NCBI RefSeq assembly: GCF_026283945.1
Contig: NZ_JAPDPC010000001.1
Span: 186,001 to 250,000 of the forward strand
Source: Dyella humicola
Lineage (GTDB): Bacteria > Pseudomonadota > Gammaproteobacteria > Xanthomonadales > Rhodanobacteraceae
Reading direction: 5' to 3'
DNA: 64,000 nucleotides
Shown here: positions 28,072-37,309 of the stretch, piece by piece
Position numbering within the stretch: the stretch's first letter is position 1
How the letters are laid out: each line of letters starts with the position of its first letter
Translations under genes and position numbers: made by a program
Notes under the pieces: generated by a model
Told to the model about the DNA's origin: nothing
Seen by the model: the letters and a program-made list of their open reading frames with translations, nothing else
Database searches by the model: none

Positions 28072-28702
28072 CACATCGATCACCATGGCGGCAGGCGGCG
28101 GCTCGCCGGAGGCCTTGAGCTTCCACGTGGCGGGCGATCATCACCCGGAGAACGGCACTTTGCTGGGCTTCTGGGTGTACCTGATGAGCGACTGCCTCAT
28201 CTTCGCGTGCCTGTTTGCGGCGTACGGCGTACTTGGCCGGGAATTTGCGGGAGGACCGACCGCTGCCGAGGTTCTCGAGCTTCCCACCGTTGCGATAAAC
28301 ACGACGCTGTTGCTGCTGTCATCGATCACCTATGGCTTTGCGGTGCTCGAAATGCAGCGCGATCGGCAAAAACCGATGATGTTGTGGCTGGCCATCACCG
28401 GGCTGCTGGGTGCCGGATTCATAACGCTGGAGCTGAGGGAATTCGCGCACCTGATCTCGATCGGCGCCGGTCCGCAGCGCAGCGCCTTCCTGTCATCGTT
28501 CTTCGCTTTGGTTGGGACGCACGGCCTGCACGTAAGCAGCGGTATCCTGTGGCTCATCGTCTTGATGGTACAAGTGAGCAAGAAGGGCCTGATTTCAGCC
28601 AATAAGCGGCGGTTGATGTGCCTGTCGATGTTTTGGCATTTTCTTGACCTTGTATGGGTCGGCGTCTTCAGCTTTGTCTACCTGATGGGGGTGCTGCCAT
28701 GA
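28064..28702 (+). CDS. cyoC: Cytochrome bo3 ubiquinol oxidase subunit III
   Basis: The 212-residue protein has five hydrophobic helices, the size and layout of CyoC, with family stretches [20 protein letters not shown] and [13 protein letters not shown]. It stabilises subunit I in the inner membrane. Its start overlaps the cyoB stop by 8 bp and its end overlaps cyoD by ATGA, so the operon is translationally coupled. Confidence 0.96.
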   Translation: MSDTSITMAAGGGSPEALSFHVAGDHHPENGTLLGFWVYLMSDCLIFACLFAAYGVLGREFAGGPTAAEVLELPTVAINTTLLLLSSITYGFAVLEMQRDRQKPMMLWLAITGLLGAGFITLELREFAHLISIGAGPQRSAFLSSFFALVGTHGLHVSSGILWLIVLMVQVSKKGLISANKRRLMCLSMFWHFLDLVWVGVFSFVYLMGVLP

Positions 28703-29097
28703 GTGCTCACACCGAGTCGGAACATGGCCACGGCGAGACCGCTGAGCATGCTCACGACGACCTGGGCATCCATGCCACCCTGAAGGGGTACCTCACCGGC
28801 TTTGTGCTGGCTGCGATCCTCACTATCATTCCGTTCTGGTTGGTGATGAGCGGCGGCTTCGAAAAGTCGAGCACCACGGCCCTCGTGGTGTTGGCGTTTG
28901 CCGCGGTGCAGATCGTGGTGCACATGATCTATTTCCTGCACATGAATACGAAATCCGAGGGTGGCTGGAACATGTTGGCCCTGGTCTTTACCATCGTGCT
29001 CGTCGTCATCACCTTGAGTGGATCGATCTGGATCATGTACCACCTCAACAGCAACATGATGCCTTCGCAGATGCAGGATCCGGCGAACCTGCCGTGA
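28699..29097 (+). CDS. cyoD: Cytochrome bo3 ubiquinol oxidase subunit IV
   Basis: From the ATG at 28699 the 132-residue protein has a His/Glu-rich hydrophilic N-terminus (residues 1-28) and three membrane helices, with the CyoD hallmarks LKGYLTGFVLA and HMIYFLHM. The start overlaps the cyoC stop. It is slightly longer than E. coli CyoD because of the N-terminal His-rich stretch and a short polar tail. It assists CuB-site assembly in subunit I. Confidence 0.95.
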   Translation: MSAHTESEHGHGETAEHAHDDLGIHATLKGYLTGFVLAAILTIIPFWLVMSGGFEKSSTTALVVLAFAAVQIVVHMIYFLHMNTKSEGGWNMLALVFTIVLVVITLSGSIWIMYHLNSNMMPSQMQDPANLP

Positions 29098-29131
29098 CGC
29101 CGCGCGCAGATAACGCGATCATCGCTCGGTC

Positions 29132-29935
29132 ATGACATCCACCACGGCACCACCTGACGAGGTCGTACGCGGCCCGCGAGGTCCACTTGGGCTGAGCTTG
29201 CTCGCAGCCTTCGCGCTGCTGCTGTTCGCTGGCTTCGTGGCCCTGGGTACGTGGCAGGTCAAGCGCCTCGCCTGGAAGCGCGATCTCATCGCCCACGTCG
29301 ATCAGCGCGTGCACGCGCCTCCCGTCGCCGCACCGGGTCCTGAGCAATGGGCCCATGTCACCGCCGATGCCGATGAGTACCGGCATGTCAGCCTCACCGG
29401 CGTGTTTCTGCATGATCGGCAGACGTTGGTATGGGCCGCGACCGATCTGGGCAGCGGCTATTGGGTAGTGACGCCGCTACGGATGGCTGACGGCGACATC
29501 GTGTTGGTCAATCGAGGCTTCGTGCCGACCGACTGGTGCGCTCTGCGCGGCCAATGCGCGCCCGGGCCTGGCGGCGAAGTGACGCTTACCGGTCTGCTGC
29601 GCATGAGCGAGCCGTCAGTGATGCTTCGTCGCAACGATCCCGCGCAAAACCGCTGGTATACGCGTGACGTGGCGGCGATAGCCCAAGCCCGGGGGCTGCA
29701 GCGGGTTGCGCCTTACTTCGTCGACGCCGACGCTGCGCCGACTCTTGCAGCGGATGGCAAACCCTCATGGCCGACAGGTGGCCTCACGGTCATTGCCTTC
29801 CCCAACAATCATCTCGTCTACCTGATCACCTGGTACCTGCTCGCCCTGATGGTGGCGGCCGCCGCCTTCTACGTGGGGCGCGAGGAATATCGCCTGCGAC
29901 GCAAGGCGCGAGCCGGGGCAGGTCAGTCAATTTAA
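29132..29935 (+). CDS. SURF1-family oxidase assembly protein
   Basis: SURF1 proteins help insert heme into subunit I of heme-copper oxidases. The 267-residue protein has the two flanking membrane helices (about 18-38 and 230-250) enclosing a periplasmic domain, and the motifs GTWQVKRLAWK, GYWVVTPLRM, VNRGFVP and NNHLVYLITWY. It follows cyoD after 34 bp where cyoE (heme O synthase) stands in E. coli; no cyoE is present in this window. Confidence 0.93.
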   Translation: MTSTTAPPDEVVRGPRGPLGLSLLAAFALLLFAGFVALGTWQVKRLAWKRDLIAHVDQRVHAPPVAAPGPEQWAHVTADADEYRHVSLTGVFLHDRQTLVWAATDLGSGYWVVTPLRMADGDIVLVNRGFVPTDWCALRGQCAPGPGGEVTLTGLLRMSEPSVMLRRNDPAQNRWYTRDVAAIAQARGLQRVAPYFVDADAAPTLAADGKPSWPTGGLTVIAFPNNHLVYLITWYLLALMVAAAAFYVGREEYRLRRKARAGAGQSI

Positions 29936-29968
29936 TCGATGCTGCGCTTTGACGGCCGAGCCAAGGGA

Positions 29969-30409
29969 TCAGAGCCCGAATGATTCGAACAGCGGCGAGA
30001 GCTGCAATTCGCCTGCAGGTTCCGCAAACGTAGCAGCCGCGGCATCGAGCAGTTGATGGTCTACCGGGTGCAAGGCGTAGACGTGCGCGTTGGAGGCTAC
30101 TTCATCGAGGATCAAGCCAAGCGCGAAGGTGTACGAGGATCGAAGCGCTTCGTTGTTGCGATAGGCCTCAAGACGCGTGCCGGCAGCCAAGGCAATCGCG
30201 GCAATGGCAACCCGATGGGGTTTCGGACCGATCCTTCCTTCAAACAGCTCAGGCTTCTGCGCCCACACCTGGGTCACCAGTTGGCTGGCGAGGGTCTTGG
30301 GATCGCCTTGCAGGAGTCCGATCCTGAGCTGCTGATCCAGCAGCGATTCGATGGCGGTGACCGCCTCGGCGCTGGTCCCGGCGCTGCCCTTGGCTTCGAA
30401 AAGGTCCAC
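29969..30409 (-). CDS. Hypothetical alpha-helical cytoplasmic protein
   Basis: A GTG start at 30409 with an excellent AGGAAGGAG site 7 nt upstream supports this 146-residue ORF. There is no signal peptide or membrane helix. It is Ala/Leu-rich and predicted largely helical (for example PHRVAIAAIALAAGTRLEAYR). I do not recognise the family. It is tail-to-tail with the SURF1 gene and stands alone. Confidence 0.65.
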   Translation of the reverse strand: MDLFEAKGSAGTSAEAVTAIESLLDQQLRIGLLQGDPKTLASQLVTQVWAQKPELFEGRIGPKPHRVAIAAIALAAGTRLEAYRNNEALRSSYTFALGLILDEVASNAHVYALHPVDHQLLDAAAATFAEPAGELQLSPLFESFGL

Positions 30410-30703
30410 GATCGTGCTCCTTCCTGGCCGCGGTGCCGAGCACGGGCATTCCGCGCTCGCCCGAGGGCAGGGGGGATTGTCGCAATGAATTACGCTGTGG
30501 ACGAGACTTTCTTTCGATATAGAACCAAACTTTGCGATGACCGTCGCTAAACGGCAGGATCTTGGCGGTCAAAACCTCGGTCTTTTCCTCTGACGAACGC
30601 CGCCCAGACGGGTGCTTGTGCAGGCTTTCTGAAGGACGCCTGCCGTTTCTGTCGCCGTCGCACGCTTTGCCGCCAAGGCCATTCCGATGGCGATCCTGGC
30701 AAC
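30410..30703. other. 294-bp gap, nothing identified
   Basis: This stretch lies upstream of the hypothetical gene starting at 30409 and downstream of the GNAT gene. It is less GC-rich around 30495-30540 and should carry the promoter of the hypothetical gene, but no well-spaced promoter hexamers, strong hairpin or supported ORF were seen. Confidence 0.5.
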
Positions 30704-31300
30704 TCAGCCCGCCAGCCGCTCCAGTCGCAAGCTCAGCCATCGCGATACGTCCGGCCATTCACTGGCGATGACGCTGTAGCACACCGTATCTCGCAGGCTG
30801 CCATCCGGGCGCCGCTTATGTGCGCGGAGCACGCCATCACGACGTGCGCCCAGGCGTTCAATGGCGCGCTGCGAGTCGAGGTTGCGACCGTCGGTGTGAA
30901 ACTCCACCGCCACGCAATCAAGCGATTCGAAGGCATGTCGCAACAACAGGCGCTTGCAGGCCGTGTTGACGTGGCTTTTCTGCCAGCGCCTGGCGTACCA
31001 GGTATAGCCGATGGCAATGCGAGGTAGTTCCGGCGCGAATTCGTAGAAGCGCGTGGTGCCGATGATCTCGCCCGTCGTCTTCTCACGTATCGCGAACGGC
31101 AGCATATGGCCCGCAGCATGTCCCTCAAGTGCCTTGGCGATGTACGAGGCCGCTTCGCCCGGTGCAGGGGCACTGGTAAACCACAGTTTCCACAGCTCGC
31201 CATCGGCCGCCGCCGCTTCCAGTGTGGGCGCGTGCTCCATCGTCAAGGGTTCAAGCAGAACATAGGCATCTTGCAGATGGAGCGGGGCGAGCGAGGGCAT
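30704..31300 (-). CDS. GNAT-family N-acetyltransferase (RimJ/RimL type)
   Basis: The ATG at 31300 follows GGAGA and gives 198 residues. The GNAT fold is seen from LEPLTMEH near the N-terminus through GTTRFYEF (strand 4), WQKSHVNTACKRLLLRHAFE (acetyl-CoA-binding region) and RLGARRDGVLRAHKRRPDG. This resembles RimJ/RimL or YdaF-type proteins that acetylate N-terminal alpha-amino groups or small molecules. The substrate is unknown. Confidence 0.88.
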   Translation of the reverse strand: MPSLAPLHLQDAYVLLEPLTMEHAPTLEAAAADGELWKLWFTSAPAPGEAASYIAKALEGHAAGHMLPFAIREKTTGEIIGTTRFYEFAPELPRIAIGYTWYARRWQKSHVNTACKRLLLRHAFESLDCVAVEFHTDGRNLDSQRAIERLGARRDGVLRAHKRRPDGSLRDTVCYSVIASEWPDVSRWLSLRLERLAG

Positions 31301-31330
31301 GGGGTCTCCGGTACGACTGAAGTCATCCAC

Positions 31331-31611
31331 GTAGACGATAAGCGAGAGCGGACGCTATGTCTTCAATGCCGCCGCCACCACCAGTACGCGCGGCGATACA
31401 GGCGTAGGCGTAGGTGCCGGCATAGTTTGGTACTCAGGCAGTACCAACGCCTTCGCCAAGCGGCGAAGGGTGCGTACGCTATTGCTCTGGGTACTAGAAG
31501 GCCTATCTTTCGCTTCGCCTTCGGCCGGGTGCCCGGCGACTGCGCATCCATATGAGCAAGACAAAACGCAGGACTTTGGTCCCGCGCTTTTTTTCGGGGC
31601 GATTTTCGCGT
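31331..31611. other. 281-bp intergenic region with three consecutive hairpins
   Basis: No supported gene. Perfect hairpins occur at 31427-31447 (TTGGTACT, loop CAGGC, AGTACCAA), 31450-31469 (CCTTCGCC, loop AAGC, GGCGAAGG) and 31524-31537 (GCCGGG, TG, CCCGGC). The half-site GGTACT occurs again near 31487. A 69-codon minus-strand ORF (31355-31564) has no ribosome site and is not supported. Confidence 0.45.
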
Positions 31612-31818
31612 TCAGGCGTCCAGATCGGGAATCAGCCTGCTTTCCAGGCGCGCGATGTGGTCTTTCAACAACAGCTTGCGCTTCTTGAGCCGGGTAAGTT
31701 GCAACTCGTCGCGTCCGAGCGAGTCGGCCAGGTGCTCGATGGCAACGTCGAGATCGCGGTGTTCGACACGTAATTCGGCCAGCAGATGGGCGATCTCGGC
31801 TTGGTCCTGGACCTGCAT
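31612..31818 (-). CDS. YdcH/DUF465 small helical protein
   Basis: The 68-residue protein fits the DUF465 (YdcH) family: a long amphipathic helix, then the conserved LKKRKLLLKDHIARLE motif near the C-terminus. Such small proteins form coiled coils; their function is not established. It is divergent from ttcA. Confidence 0.88.
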   Translation of the reverse strand: MQVQDQAEIAHLLAELRVEHRDLDVAIEHLADSLGRDELQLTRLKKRKLLLKDHIARLESRLIPDLDA

Positions 31819-31918
31819 GTGGGCGGCGGCAGCTAGGTAATAGTGGCCGATTGTACCGCTGACGGACCGCGGGCGGTCAGCCGGCTACAATGGGAGGCCG
31901 ACCCGCTCGATCCTGATC

Positions 31919-32782
31919 ATGTCCGCCCAGCCCGACTCCACTCGCAAGCAGCATCACGAGGCCGCCAAGCTGGCCAAGCGCCTGCGCCACCAGGTGGGCC
32001 AGGCCATTGCCGACTTCAGCATGATTGAAGGCGGCGACAAGGTGATGGTCTGCCTTTCCGGCGGCAAGGATTCTTACACCTTGCTCGACATCCTGCTGTC
32101 ACTGCAGGCCAAGGCGCCCGTTCGCTTCGACTTGATCGCGGTGAACCTGGACCAGAAGCAGCCCGGGTTTCCCGAGCATGTGCTGCCGGAATACCTCACC
32201 GGGCGCGGCGTGCCTTTTCATATCATCGAGCAGGACACCTACAGCACAGTCACCCGCGTCATCCCCGAGGGCAAGACCATGTGCAGTTTGTGCTCGCGCC
32301 TGCGGCGCGGTGCGCTGTATCAGTGGGCCGCCAACAACGGTGTCACCAAGATCGCGCTAGGCCATCACCGTGACGATATCCTCGCCACGTTTTTCCTGAA
32401 CATGTTCTATCAGGCCCAGCTCAAGGCCATGCCGCCCAAGTTGCGCTCGGACGATGGCCGCCACGTGGTGATCCGGCCACTGGCCTATAGTCGGGAAAGT
32501 GATATCGCCGAGTTCGCGACGCAGCAGCAATTTCCGATCATTCCGTGCAATCTTTGCGGGTCGCAGGAAAACCTCCAGCGCAAGGCGGTTCGGCGCATGA
32601 TGGAGGACTGGGAAAAGCAGCAGCCGGGGCGTAGCGAGAATATTTTTCGCGCGCTGGGGCAGGTATCGCCCTCGCAGCTGGCTGATCGAAATCTGTTCAA
32701 CTTCGCCGCGCTCGGTGCGCGCGAAGGTAGTGCCCGCGCCGAAGCGCGTCAGTGGCTTGCCGGTTCGCCGGACGAGTCGTGA
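31919..32782 (+). CDS. ttcA: tRNA 2-thiocytidine(32) biosynthesis protein TtcA
   Basis: TtcA adds sulfur to cytidine 32 of certain tRNAs in an ATP-dependent, iron-sulfur-cluster reaction. The 287-residue protein has the PP-loop SGGKDSYT (about residues 48-55), the cluster-binding CSLC motif in [13 protein letters not shown], a further CNLC in IPCNLCGSQ, and [14 protein letters not shown]. All key motifs are intact. The aromatic aminotransferase gene follows 29 bp later, so they may be cotranscribed. Confidence 0.96.
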   Translation: MSAQPDSTRKQHHEAAKLAKRLRHQVGQAIADFSMIEGGDKVMVCLSGGKDSYTLLDILLSLQAKAPVRFDLIAVNLDQKQPGFPEHVLPEYLTGRGVPFHIIEQDTYSTVTRVIPEGKTMCSLCSRLRRGALYQWAANNGVTKIALGHHRDDILATFFLNMFYQAQLKAMPPKLRSDDGRHVVIRPLAYSRESDIAEFATQQQFPIIPCNLCGSQENLQRKAVRRMMEDWEKQQPGRSENIFRALGQVSPSQLADRNLFNFAALGAREGSARAEARQWLAGSPDES

Positions 32783-32811
32783 ACCCCTCAACTTACCCAA
32801 CGAGTAGCGCC

Positions 32812-34011
32812 GTGTCTCTTTTTGCATCCGTTGAAATGATCCCGGGCGATCCGATCCTGGGACTCTCCGAGGCCTATGTCGCCGATGCCCGTCCGGGCAA
32901 GGTCAACTTGGGCGTGGGCATCTATTACGACGAACAGGGCCGTATCCCCGTGATGCGCGCTGTGCGCGACGTTGAGCAGGCGCTGGCACGGGAAGCCAAG
33001 CCGCGTGGCTACCTGCCGATCGACGGCATGCCGGCTTACGATCAGGCTACCCAGAAGCTGGTGTTCGGTGCGGACTCGTCGCTGCTCGCTGCCGGTCGCG
33101 TGGCCACTTCGCAGACCATCGGCGGTAGCGGCGCGCTGCGTATTGGCGCGGATCTACTGAAGCATGTGCTGCCGAACGCCAAGGTGGCCCTCAGCAATCC
33201 GAGCTGGGAAAACCATCGCCTGGTGTTCAGCTCGGCCGGCTTCGAGGTGGTCGATTACGCGTATTACGACGCGGCGACGCATGGCCTGAATTTCGCCGGC
33301 ATGCTGGCGGACCTGGACAAGCTGGAGCCTGGCAGCATCGTGCTGTTGCATGCCTGTTGCCATAACCCCACGGGCGTGGACCCGACGGCCGAGCAGTGGA
33401 AGCAGGTGGTCGCGCTGGTGAAGGCGCGTGGTCTGATGCCGTTCATCGACATGGCTTACCAGGGCTTCGACAAGGGCATCGAGGCCGATGCGATGGCGGT
33501 GCGTCTGTTCGCCGAGTCGGGCATCGAGTCGTTCGTCGTGGCCAACTCGTACTCCAAATCGTTCTCGCTGTATGGCGAGCGCGTGGGGGCACTGTCCTTC
33601 GTCGGCAAGGATCGCGAGGAAGCCTTGCGCGTACAGTCGCTGGTCAAGCGCACCATCCGTTCCAACTACTCCAGCCCCGCCACGCATGGCGGCGCACTGG
33701 TGGCCGCCGTGCTCAACAGCGCCGAGCTGCGTGCAGTGTGGGAGCAGGAGCTGAGTGAGATGCGCGAGCGCATCCACGGAATGCGCGCCGGCATGGTGGA
33801 AAAGCTAGCCGCGGCGGGTGAGCCGCAGTACGGCTTTATCCAGCAGCAGGCAGGCATGTTCTCGTACTCGGGCCTGAGCAAGGCCCAGGTCGATCGCTTG
33901 CGCGAGGAGTACGCCATTTACGCCGTCGGTACGGGGCGCATCTGCGTGGCGGCATTGAATCGGGCGAACCTAGATACGGTGGTGAACGCCGTCGCTGCCG
34001 TCAGCCGCTGA
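32812..34011 (+). CDS. tyrB: Aromatic amino acid / aspartate aminotransferase (class I, PLP)
   Basis: The family N-terminus (SLFASVEMIPGDPILGL) begins at the GTG at 32812, giving 399 residues; the upstream ATG at 32752 lies inside ttcA. PLP-binding features are visible: HACCHNPTGVDPT, the lysine Schiff-base motif SYSKSFSLYGERVG and the C-terminal Arg in TGRICVAALN. Enzymes of this type interconvert aspartate or aromatic amino acids and their keto acids. TyrB versus AspC specificity cannot be decided here, so the symbol is tentative. Confidence 0.9.
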   Translation: MSLFASVEMIPGDPILGLSEAYVADARPGKVNLGVGIYYDEQGRIPVMRAVRDVEQALAREAKPRGYLPIDGMPAYDQATQKLVFGADSSLLAAGRVATSQTIGGSGALRIGADLLKHVLPNAKVALSNPSWENHRLVFSSAGFEVVDYAYYDAATHGLNFAGMLADLDKLEPGSIVLLHACCHNPTGVDPTAEQWKQVVALVKARGLMPFIDMAYQGFDKGIEADAMAVRLFAESGIESFVVANSYSKSFSLYGERVGALSFVGKDREEALRVQSLVKRTIRSNYSSPATHGGALVAAVLNSAELRAVWEQELSEMRERIHGMRAGMVEKLAAAGEPQYGFIQQQAGMFSYSGLSKAQVDRLREEYAIYAVGTGRICVAALNRANLDTVVNAVAAVSR

Positions 34012-34027
34012 GCCTCGAATTACCTCA

Positions 34028-34152
34028 CCGTCGTCCCAGCGGCTCTCAACAGCCGAATGGCTGGTCAAGCTGGGACCCAGTGCCTTTTGCGCATAGCTAA
34101 TCACGCTGGATCCCAGCGCACGCCCCCCTTTCGGGGTTCGCTGGGATGACGG
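34028..34152. repeat. REP-like composite element with CCGTC(A/G)TCCCAGCG termini
   Basis: A 125-bp element between tyrB and rdgC. CCGTCGTCCCAGCG at 34028-34041 pairs with CGCTGGGATGACGG at 34139-34152 (13 of 14 bp). Its left part repeats 8963-8995 with one mismatch; its right part resembles 43556-43638, sharing CAGTGCCTT and GCTGGATCCCAG. It looks like two fused copies. Confidence 0.8.
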
Positions 34153-34170
34153 CCTAAGAACGGATAACGA

Positions 34171-35088
34171 ATGTTTTTTCGCAACCTCACGCTTTTTCGC
34201 TTTTCCCCCGCCGTTGCCGAAGATTTGAAGCGCCTGGACGAGGCGCTGCTCGAGCATCGCCTGCGTCCCTGTGGTCCCCTGGAAATGGGCACCAAGGGTT
34301 TTGTGGCACCGGTGGGTCGCGGCGAGGAAGCGGCGCTCACCCACGTGGTCAACGCCTGCACCATGGTGACCGTGGGCAGCGAGGACAAACTGCTGCCCAG
34401 CTCCGTGGTGAACGACGAACTTCACCGCCGCGTGCAGAAGATCGCTGAAGAAGAAGACCGCAAGGTCGGTGGCCGCGAGCGCAAGCGCATCAAGGAGGAT
34501 GTGCTCAACGACCTGGTCCCGCGCGCCTTTATCCGTAGCTCGCGCATGAAAGCCTATGTGGACAGGAAGCATGGCTGGCTGGTGCTGGACACCTCCAGCC
34601 GCAAGTCGGCCGAGAATGCATTGACCCAGATCCGCGAGGCCCTGGGCAGCTTCCCCGCCGTGCCGCTGGCGCCGGAAGAGGGCCCGCGCGTGCTCATGAC
34701 CGACTGGCTGGCCAACGGTAACTTGCCTGCTGGCCTGACCCTGGGTGACGAGGTGGAGCTGCGCGACCCGGCCAGCGCCACCGGTGCCATCGCCAAGTGC
34801 CGCCGCCAGGATCTGGACAGCGAGGAAGTGAAGGAGCACCTGCGCAACGGCAAGCAGGTCTTCCAGCTCGGTCTCATCTTCGATGAGCGCATGAGCTTCG
34901 TGCTCGGCGAAGACCTGATCGTGCGCAAGCTGAAGTTCCTCGACGTGGTCCTGGACGAGATGGGCGATAGCCATCAGGACGCGGCTGCCGAGGCCGACGC
35001 CAGCTTTGCCCTGCTCACGCTGGAGCTGGAGCGCCTGCTGGGCAAGTTGGAAGAGTGGTTCGGCCTGCCGCGGCCGGCTGAGGGCTGA
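34171..35088 (+). CDS. rdgC: Recombination-associated protein RdgC
   Basis: RdgC forms a ring-shaped dimer around DNA and modulates RecA. The 305-residue protein begins MFFRNLTLFRF, a highly conserved RdgC N-terminus, and has the characteristic PCGPLEMGTKGFVAP and VLDEMGDS segments; the length matches the family. It is apparently monocistronic, with a hairpin repeat just upstream and a candidate terminator downstream. Confidence 0.96.
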   Translation: MFFRNLTLFRFSPAVAEDLKRLDEALLEHRLRPCGPLEMGTKGFVAPVGRGEEAALTHVVNACTMVTVGSEDKLLPSSVVNDELHRRVQKIAEEEDRKVGGRERKRIKEDVLNDLVPRAFIRSSRMKAYVDRKHGWLVLDTSSRKSAENALTQIREALGSFPAVPLAPEEGPRVLMTDWLANGNLPAGLTLGDEVELRDPASATGAIAKCRRQDLDSEEVKEHLRNGKQVFQLGLIFDERMSFVLGEDLIVRKLKFLDVVLDEMGDSHQDAAAEADASFALLTLELERLLGKLEEWFGLPRPAEG

Positions 35089-35109
35089 GCGGCCCCTGTT
35101 TTACCCCTG

Positions 35110-35136
35110 ATGCCACCCCCGCTGGGTGGTTGGCAT
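35110..35136 (+). terminator. Hairpin after rdgC
   Basis: ATGCCA (35110-35115) pairs with TGGCAT (35131-35136), with an inner CCACCC/GGGTGG pairing, followed by an AT-rich stretch (GTAAGTCATTATTT) but no clean T-run. A probable terminator. Confidence 0.5.
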
Positions 35137-35304
35137 TTGGTAAGTCATTATTTATGTTGAATTTATCGCCATCGGTCCGCACGGACGCTCCCGCGCGGCC
35201 TGAGGGCGAGTCATGGCCCGTCTTGCGAAGCCTGCATGCTTCCCCCACATCAGCTAGGGGACACTAGCGGCCGGGACGCCAGGTAGCAGCAGGGCAGGCG
35301 GGAC

Positions 35305-36075
35305 ATGACGCAGCATCTAGAAGGCGATTGGCTGGAACTGGCGACTGCGAGCGGCACGACGATCCGTGTGCTCAAGGCCGCGCATCCGCGTGCCCGTCGC
35401 TTGCGTCTTACGGTGACGCCCAAGGGCGCGCGTCTGTCGTATCCGCACGGCACGCATCCGGCCCAGGTGTCGGCATTCCTGCGCCATCACGCCGACTGGC
35501 TCGAGCGCAAGCTCGATGAGCTGCATCTCATCGTCAAGCCGTTGCCACCGTTGCGCGTCGGCGTGCCCACCGAATTTCCCTTGCGCGGTGAAACCGTGCT
35601 GCTGGATTGGGCCGAAGGTCCCTACCCTCGAGTGGAGGCGAGCGAAGGCACGATCACCCTGGTGATTCCACGTCCACACACGCGTGCCGTACCCGTGGCG
35701 CGTGGACTGCTCGCTTCCTTCTTCGAAGCGCAAATGCGTCGCGACGTGTCGCGCTGGCTCGCCGGCTACGTGCCGCAACTCGGTCTCGCGCCGACGGCCT
35801 TACGCATCCGTGCGATGAAGAGCCTGTGGGGCAGCCTGGATACACGTGATCGCATCAATCTCGATCTCGCACTGGCGCTGGCGCCACCCGCCGCACTTCG
35901 CTACGTGCTCGCCCACGAACTCTGTCACCTGAAGGTGCGCAGTCATTCGCCGCGCTTCTGGGCGCAGGTGGAAGGCATCTTTCCTGACTGGCGCGAGCAG
36001 CGCGACTGGCTGCGCCTCAACGGCGCGTGGTTGAAGACCGAGCTCGACCGCCTGATTGCAGACGTCGCCGACTGA
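35305..36075 (+). CDS. YgjP-like M48-family metallopeptidase/hydrolase
   Basis: The 256-residue protein has the zinc motif HELCH in AHELCHLKVRSHSPRFW near residue 202, with a third ligand candidate in the following SHS, as in the YgjP/DUF45 group. The core stretch RIRAMKSLWGSLDTRDRINLD is typical of this family. There is no signal peptide, so it is cytoplasmic. The physiological substrate is not certain. It converges on the beta-barrel gene across 7 bp. Confidence 0.88.
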   Translation: MTQHLEGDWLELATASGTTIRVLKAAHPRARRLRLTVTPKGARLSYPHGTHPAQVSAFLRHHADWLERKLDELHLIVKPLPPLRVGVPTEFPLRGETVLLDWAEGPYPRVEASEGTITLVIPRPHTRAVPVARGLLASFFEAQMRRDVSRWLAGYVPQLGLAPTALRIRAMKSLWGSLDTRDRINLDLALALAPPAALRYVLAHELCHLKVRSHSPRFWAQVEGIFPDWREQRDWLRLNGAWLKTELDRLIADVAD

Positions 36076-36082
36076 GTCTGGA

Positions 36083-37309
36083 TCAATAAATCAGGCGTAC
36101 GCCAACTTGCGTCTGCGTATCGGAATATCGGGTCGGCAGTCCCAATACCCGCAGCGCCGAGCGCGAACCTTCGATGTGCAAGACTTCAGCGGTGAAGCGC
36201 AGCCACGAGCGTGGCCGCCAGTTGATCGCGGCCGTTACCGCGTTACCGCTTTCGCCCAGTCCCAGCGGGGACCCGTTGAGGTCCTCGCCGGTGCTGAAAT
36301 GATCGAAGCGTAGCGCCGGCCGCCAAGCGCCACGATTCCACCCAGCGAGCAGGAACGCGGAGCGAAAACGCGTCGTGCGGTTGGCGCCGGGTGCGGTGTC
36401 GATCTCGGTGCTGCCGTCCATGGCCTGCGCTATCCATGTCACCGGGCCGGTATCGGTGCGTGCACCTGCACTCCAGAAAACGGTGCGCCACGCGAAGACG
36501 TCGGGTGAACCCTCGTAGTCCGTATGCGCAGCCGGGTCGGCGCGATTGTCGTAGCGCATGAGGGTCAATTCGCCGACTTCGGTCGAATGCCACGTCAGGG
36601 CTGCATACCAGCCCCAACGTCCATCGATCTCCTGGAACGGGTCGTAGCGCGGGTGGTCGGGGTCGCCGAACGCGTTGACGAAGGCATCGGGTTCACGCAG
36701 GGAGCTGCCCAAGCCATAGGTCAGATCACTCAACGACCAGCCGCGAACAGCCAGCAAGGTCCCGGCGGGATCGTTACCCTTGAACAGCGAGCCGGTGGCT
36801 TCGAGGGTGTTGTCGGTGCCACGCCATTCGAGCTGCCCCTGCAGACCCTTCGCGCGCAGTTCCTCACCGACCCAGCTGTTGATGGCCGACGGTGTGAGCG
36901 TCCAGGGGCTGGTCCAGCCGATGGCGTCGTTTTCCAGCGAGATGGGCGGCAGGAAGGCGCCGGCCTTCACTGACCAACGCCAGGCGCTGGTGGAGACGGG
37001 CCGATAACGCAGATAGGTTTCGACGACGTCGAGCGTGTGGCGGTCGGAGGTTTGATACTGCACGTCCGCATAGACAAGCCACGCGGGTGTCAGCTGTGCC
37101 AGGCCGATCAGCGCCGCACCGCCGAAGCGGGGCTCGGTGTCGCCTCCGCCGAACCGCGCCTTGCCGAAGCCACCCTGCGTCCAGCTGGTCTGGTCGGGCG
37201 CGGCAACGAGGCGTTCATCGATATAGGCGTGGAGGCTGGCATCCTGCGCCGCGGCGACACGGCTCAGCGCCAGCGCGAGCAGGCAGGCACAGCCCACCGC
37301 ACGCGTCAT
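36083..37309 (-). CDS. Outer-membrane beta-barrel (porin-like) protein
   Basis: The 408-residue protein has a signal peptide (MTRAVGCACLLALALSRVAAAQ) and then alternating amphipathic strands with aromatic girdles, ending in the aromatic residue Tyr (VGVRLIY) expected for outer-membrane insertion. No known porin family is recognised. Its ATG overlaps the stop of the GGDEF/EAL gene (ATGA at 37306-37309), so it is translated with that gene. It is the last gene of a three-gene operon with a predicted cupredoxin, which suggests a role in envelope copper or small-molecule handling. That role is inferred from context only. Confidence 0.75.
   Translation of the reverse strand: MTRAVGCACLLALALSRVAAAQDASLHAYIDERLVAAPDQTSWTQGGFGKARFGGGDTEPRFGGAALIGLAQLTPAWLVYADVQYQTSDRHTLDVVETYLRYRPVSTSAWRWSVKAGAFLPPISLENDAIGWTSPWTLTPSAINSWVGEELRAKGLQGQLEWRGTDNTLEATGSLFKGNDPAGTLLAVRGWSLSDLTYGLGSSLREPDAFVNAFGDPDHPRYDPFQEIDGRWGWYAALTWHSTEVGELTLMRYDNRADPAAHTDYEGSPDVFAWRTVFWSAGARTDTGPVTWIAQAMDGSTEIDTAPGANRTTRFRSAFLLAGWNRGAWRPALRFDHFSTGEDLNGSPLGLGESGNAVTAAINWRPRSWLRFTAEVLHIEGSRSALRVLGLPTRYSDTQTQVGVRLIY

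Noticed and set aside
31355-31564. 69-codon minus-strand ORF between the GNAT and YdcH genes
   Set aside because: No ribosome site, no family, and it overlaps three perfect hairpins.
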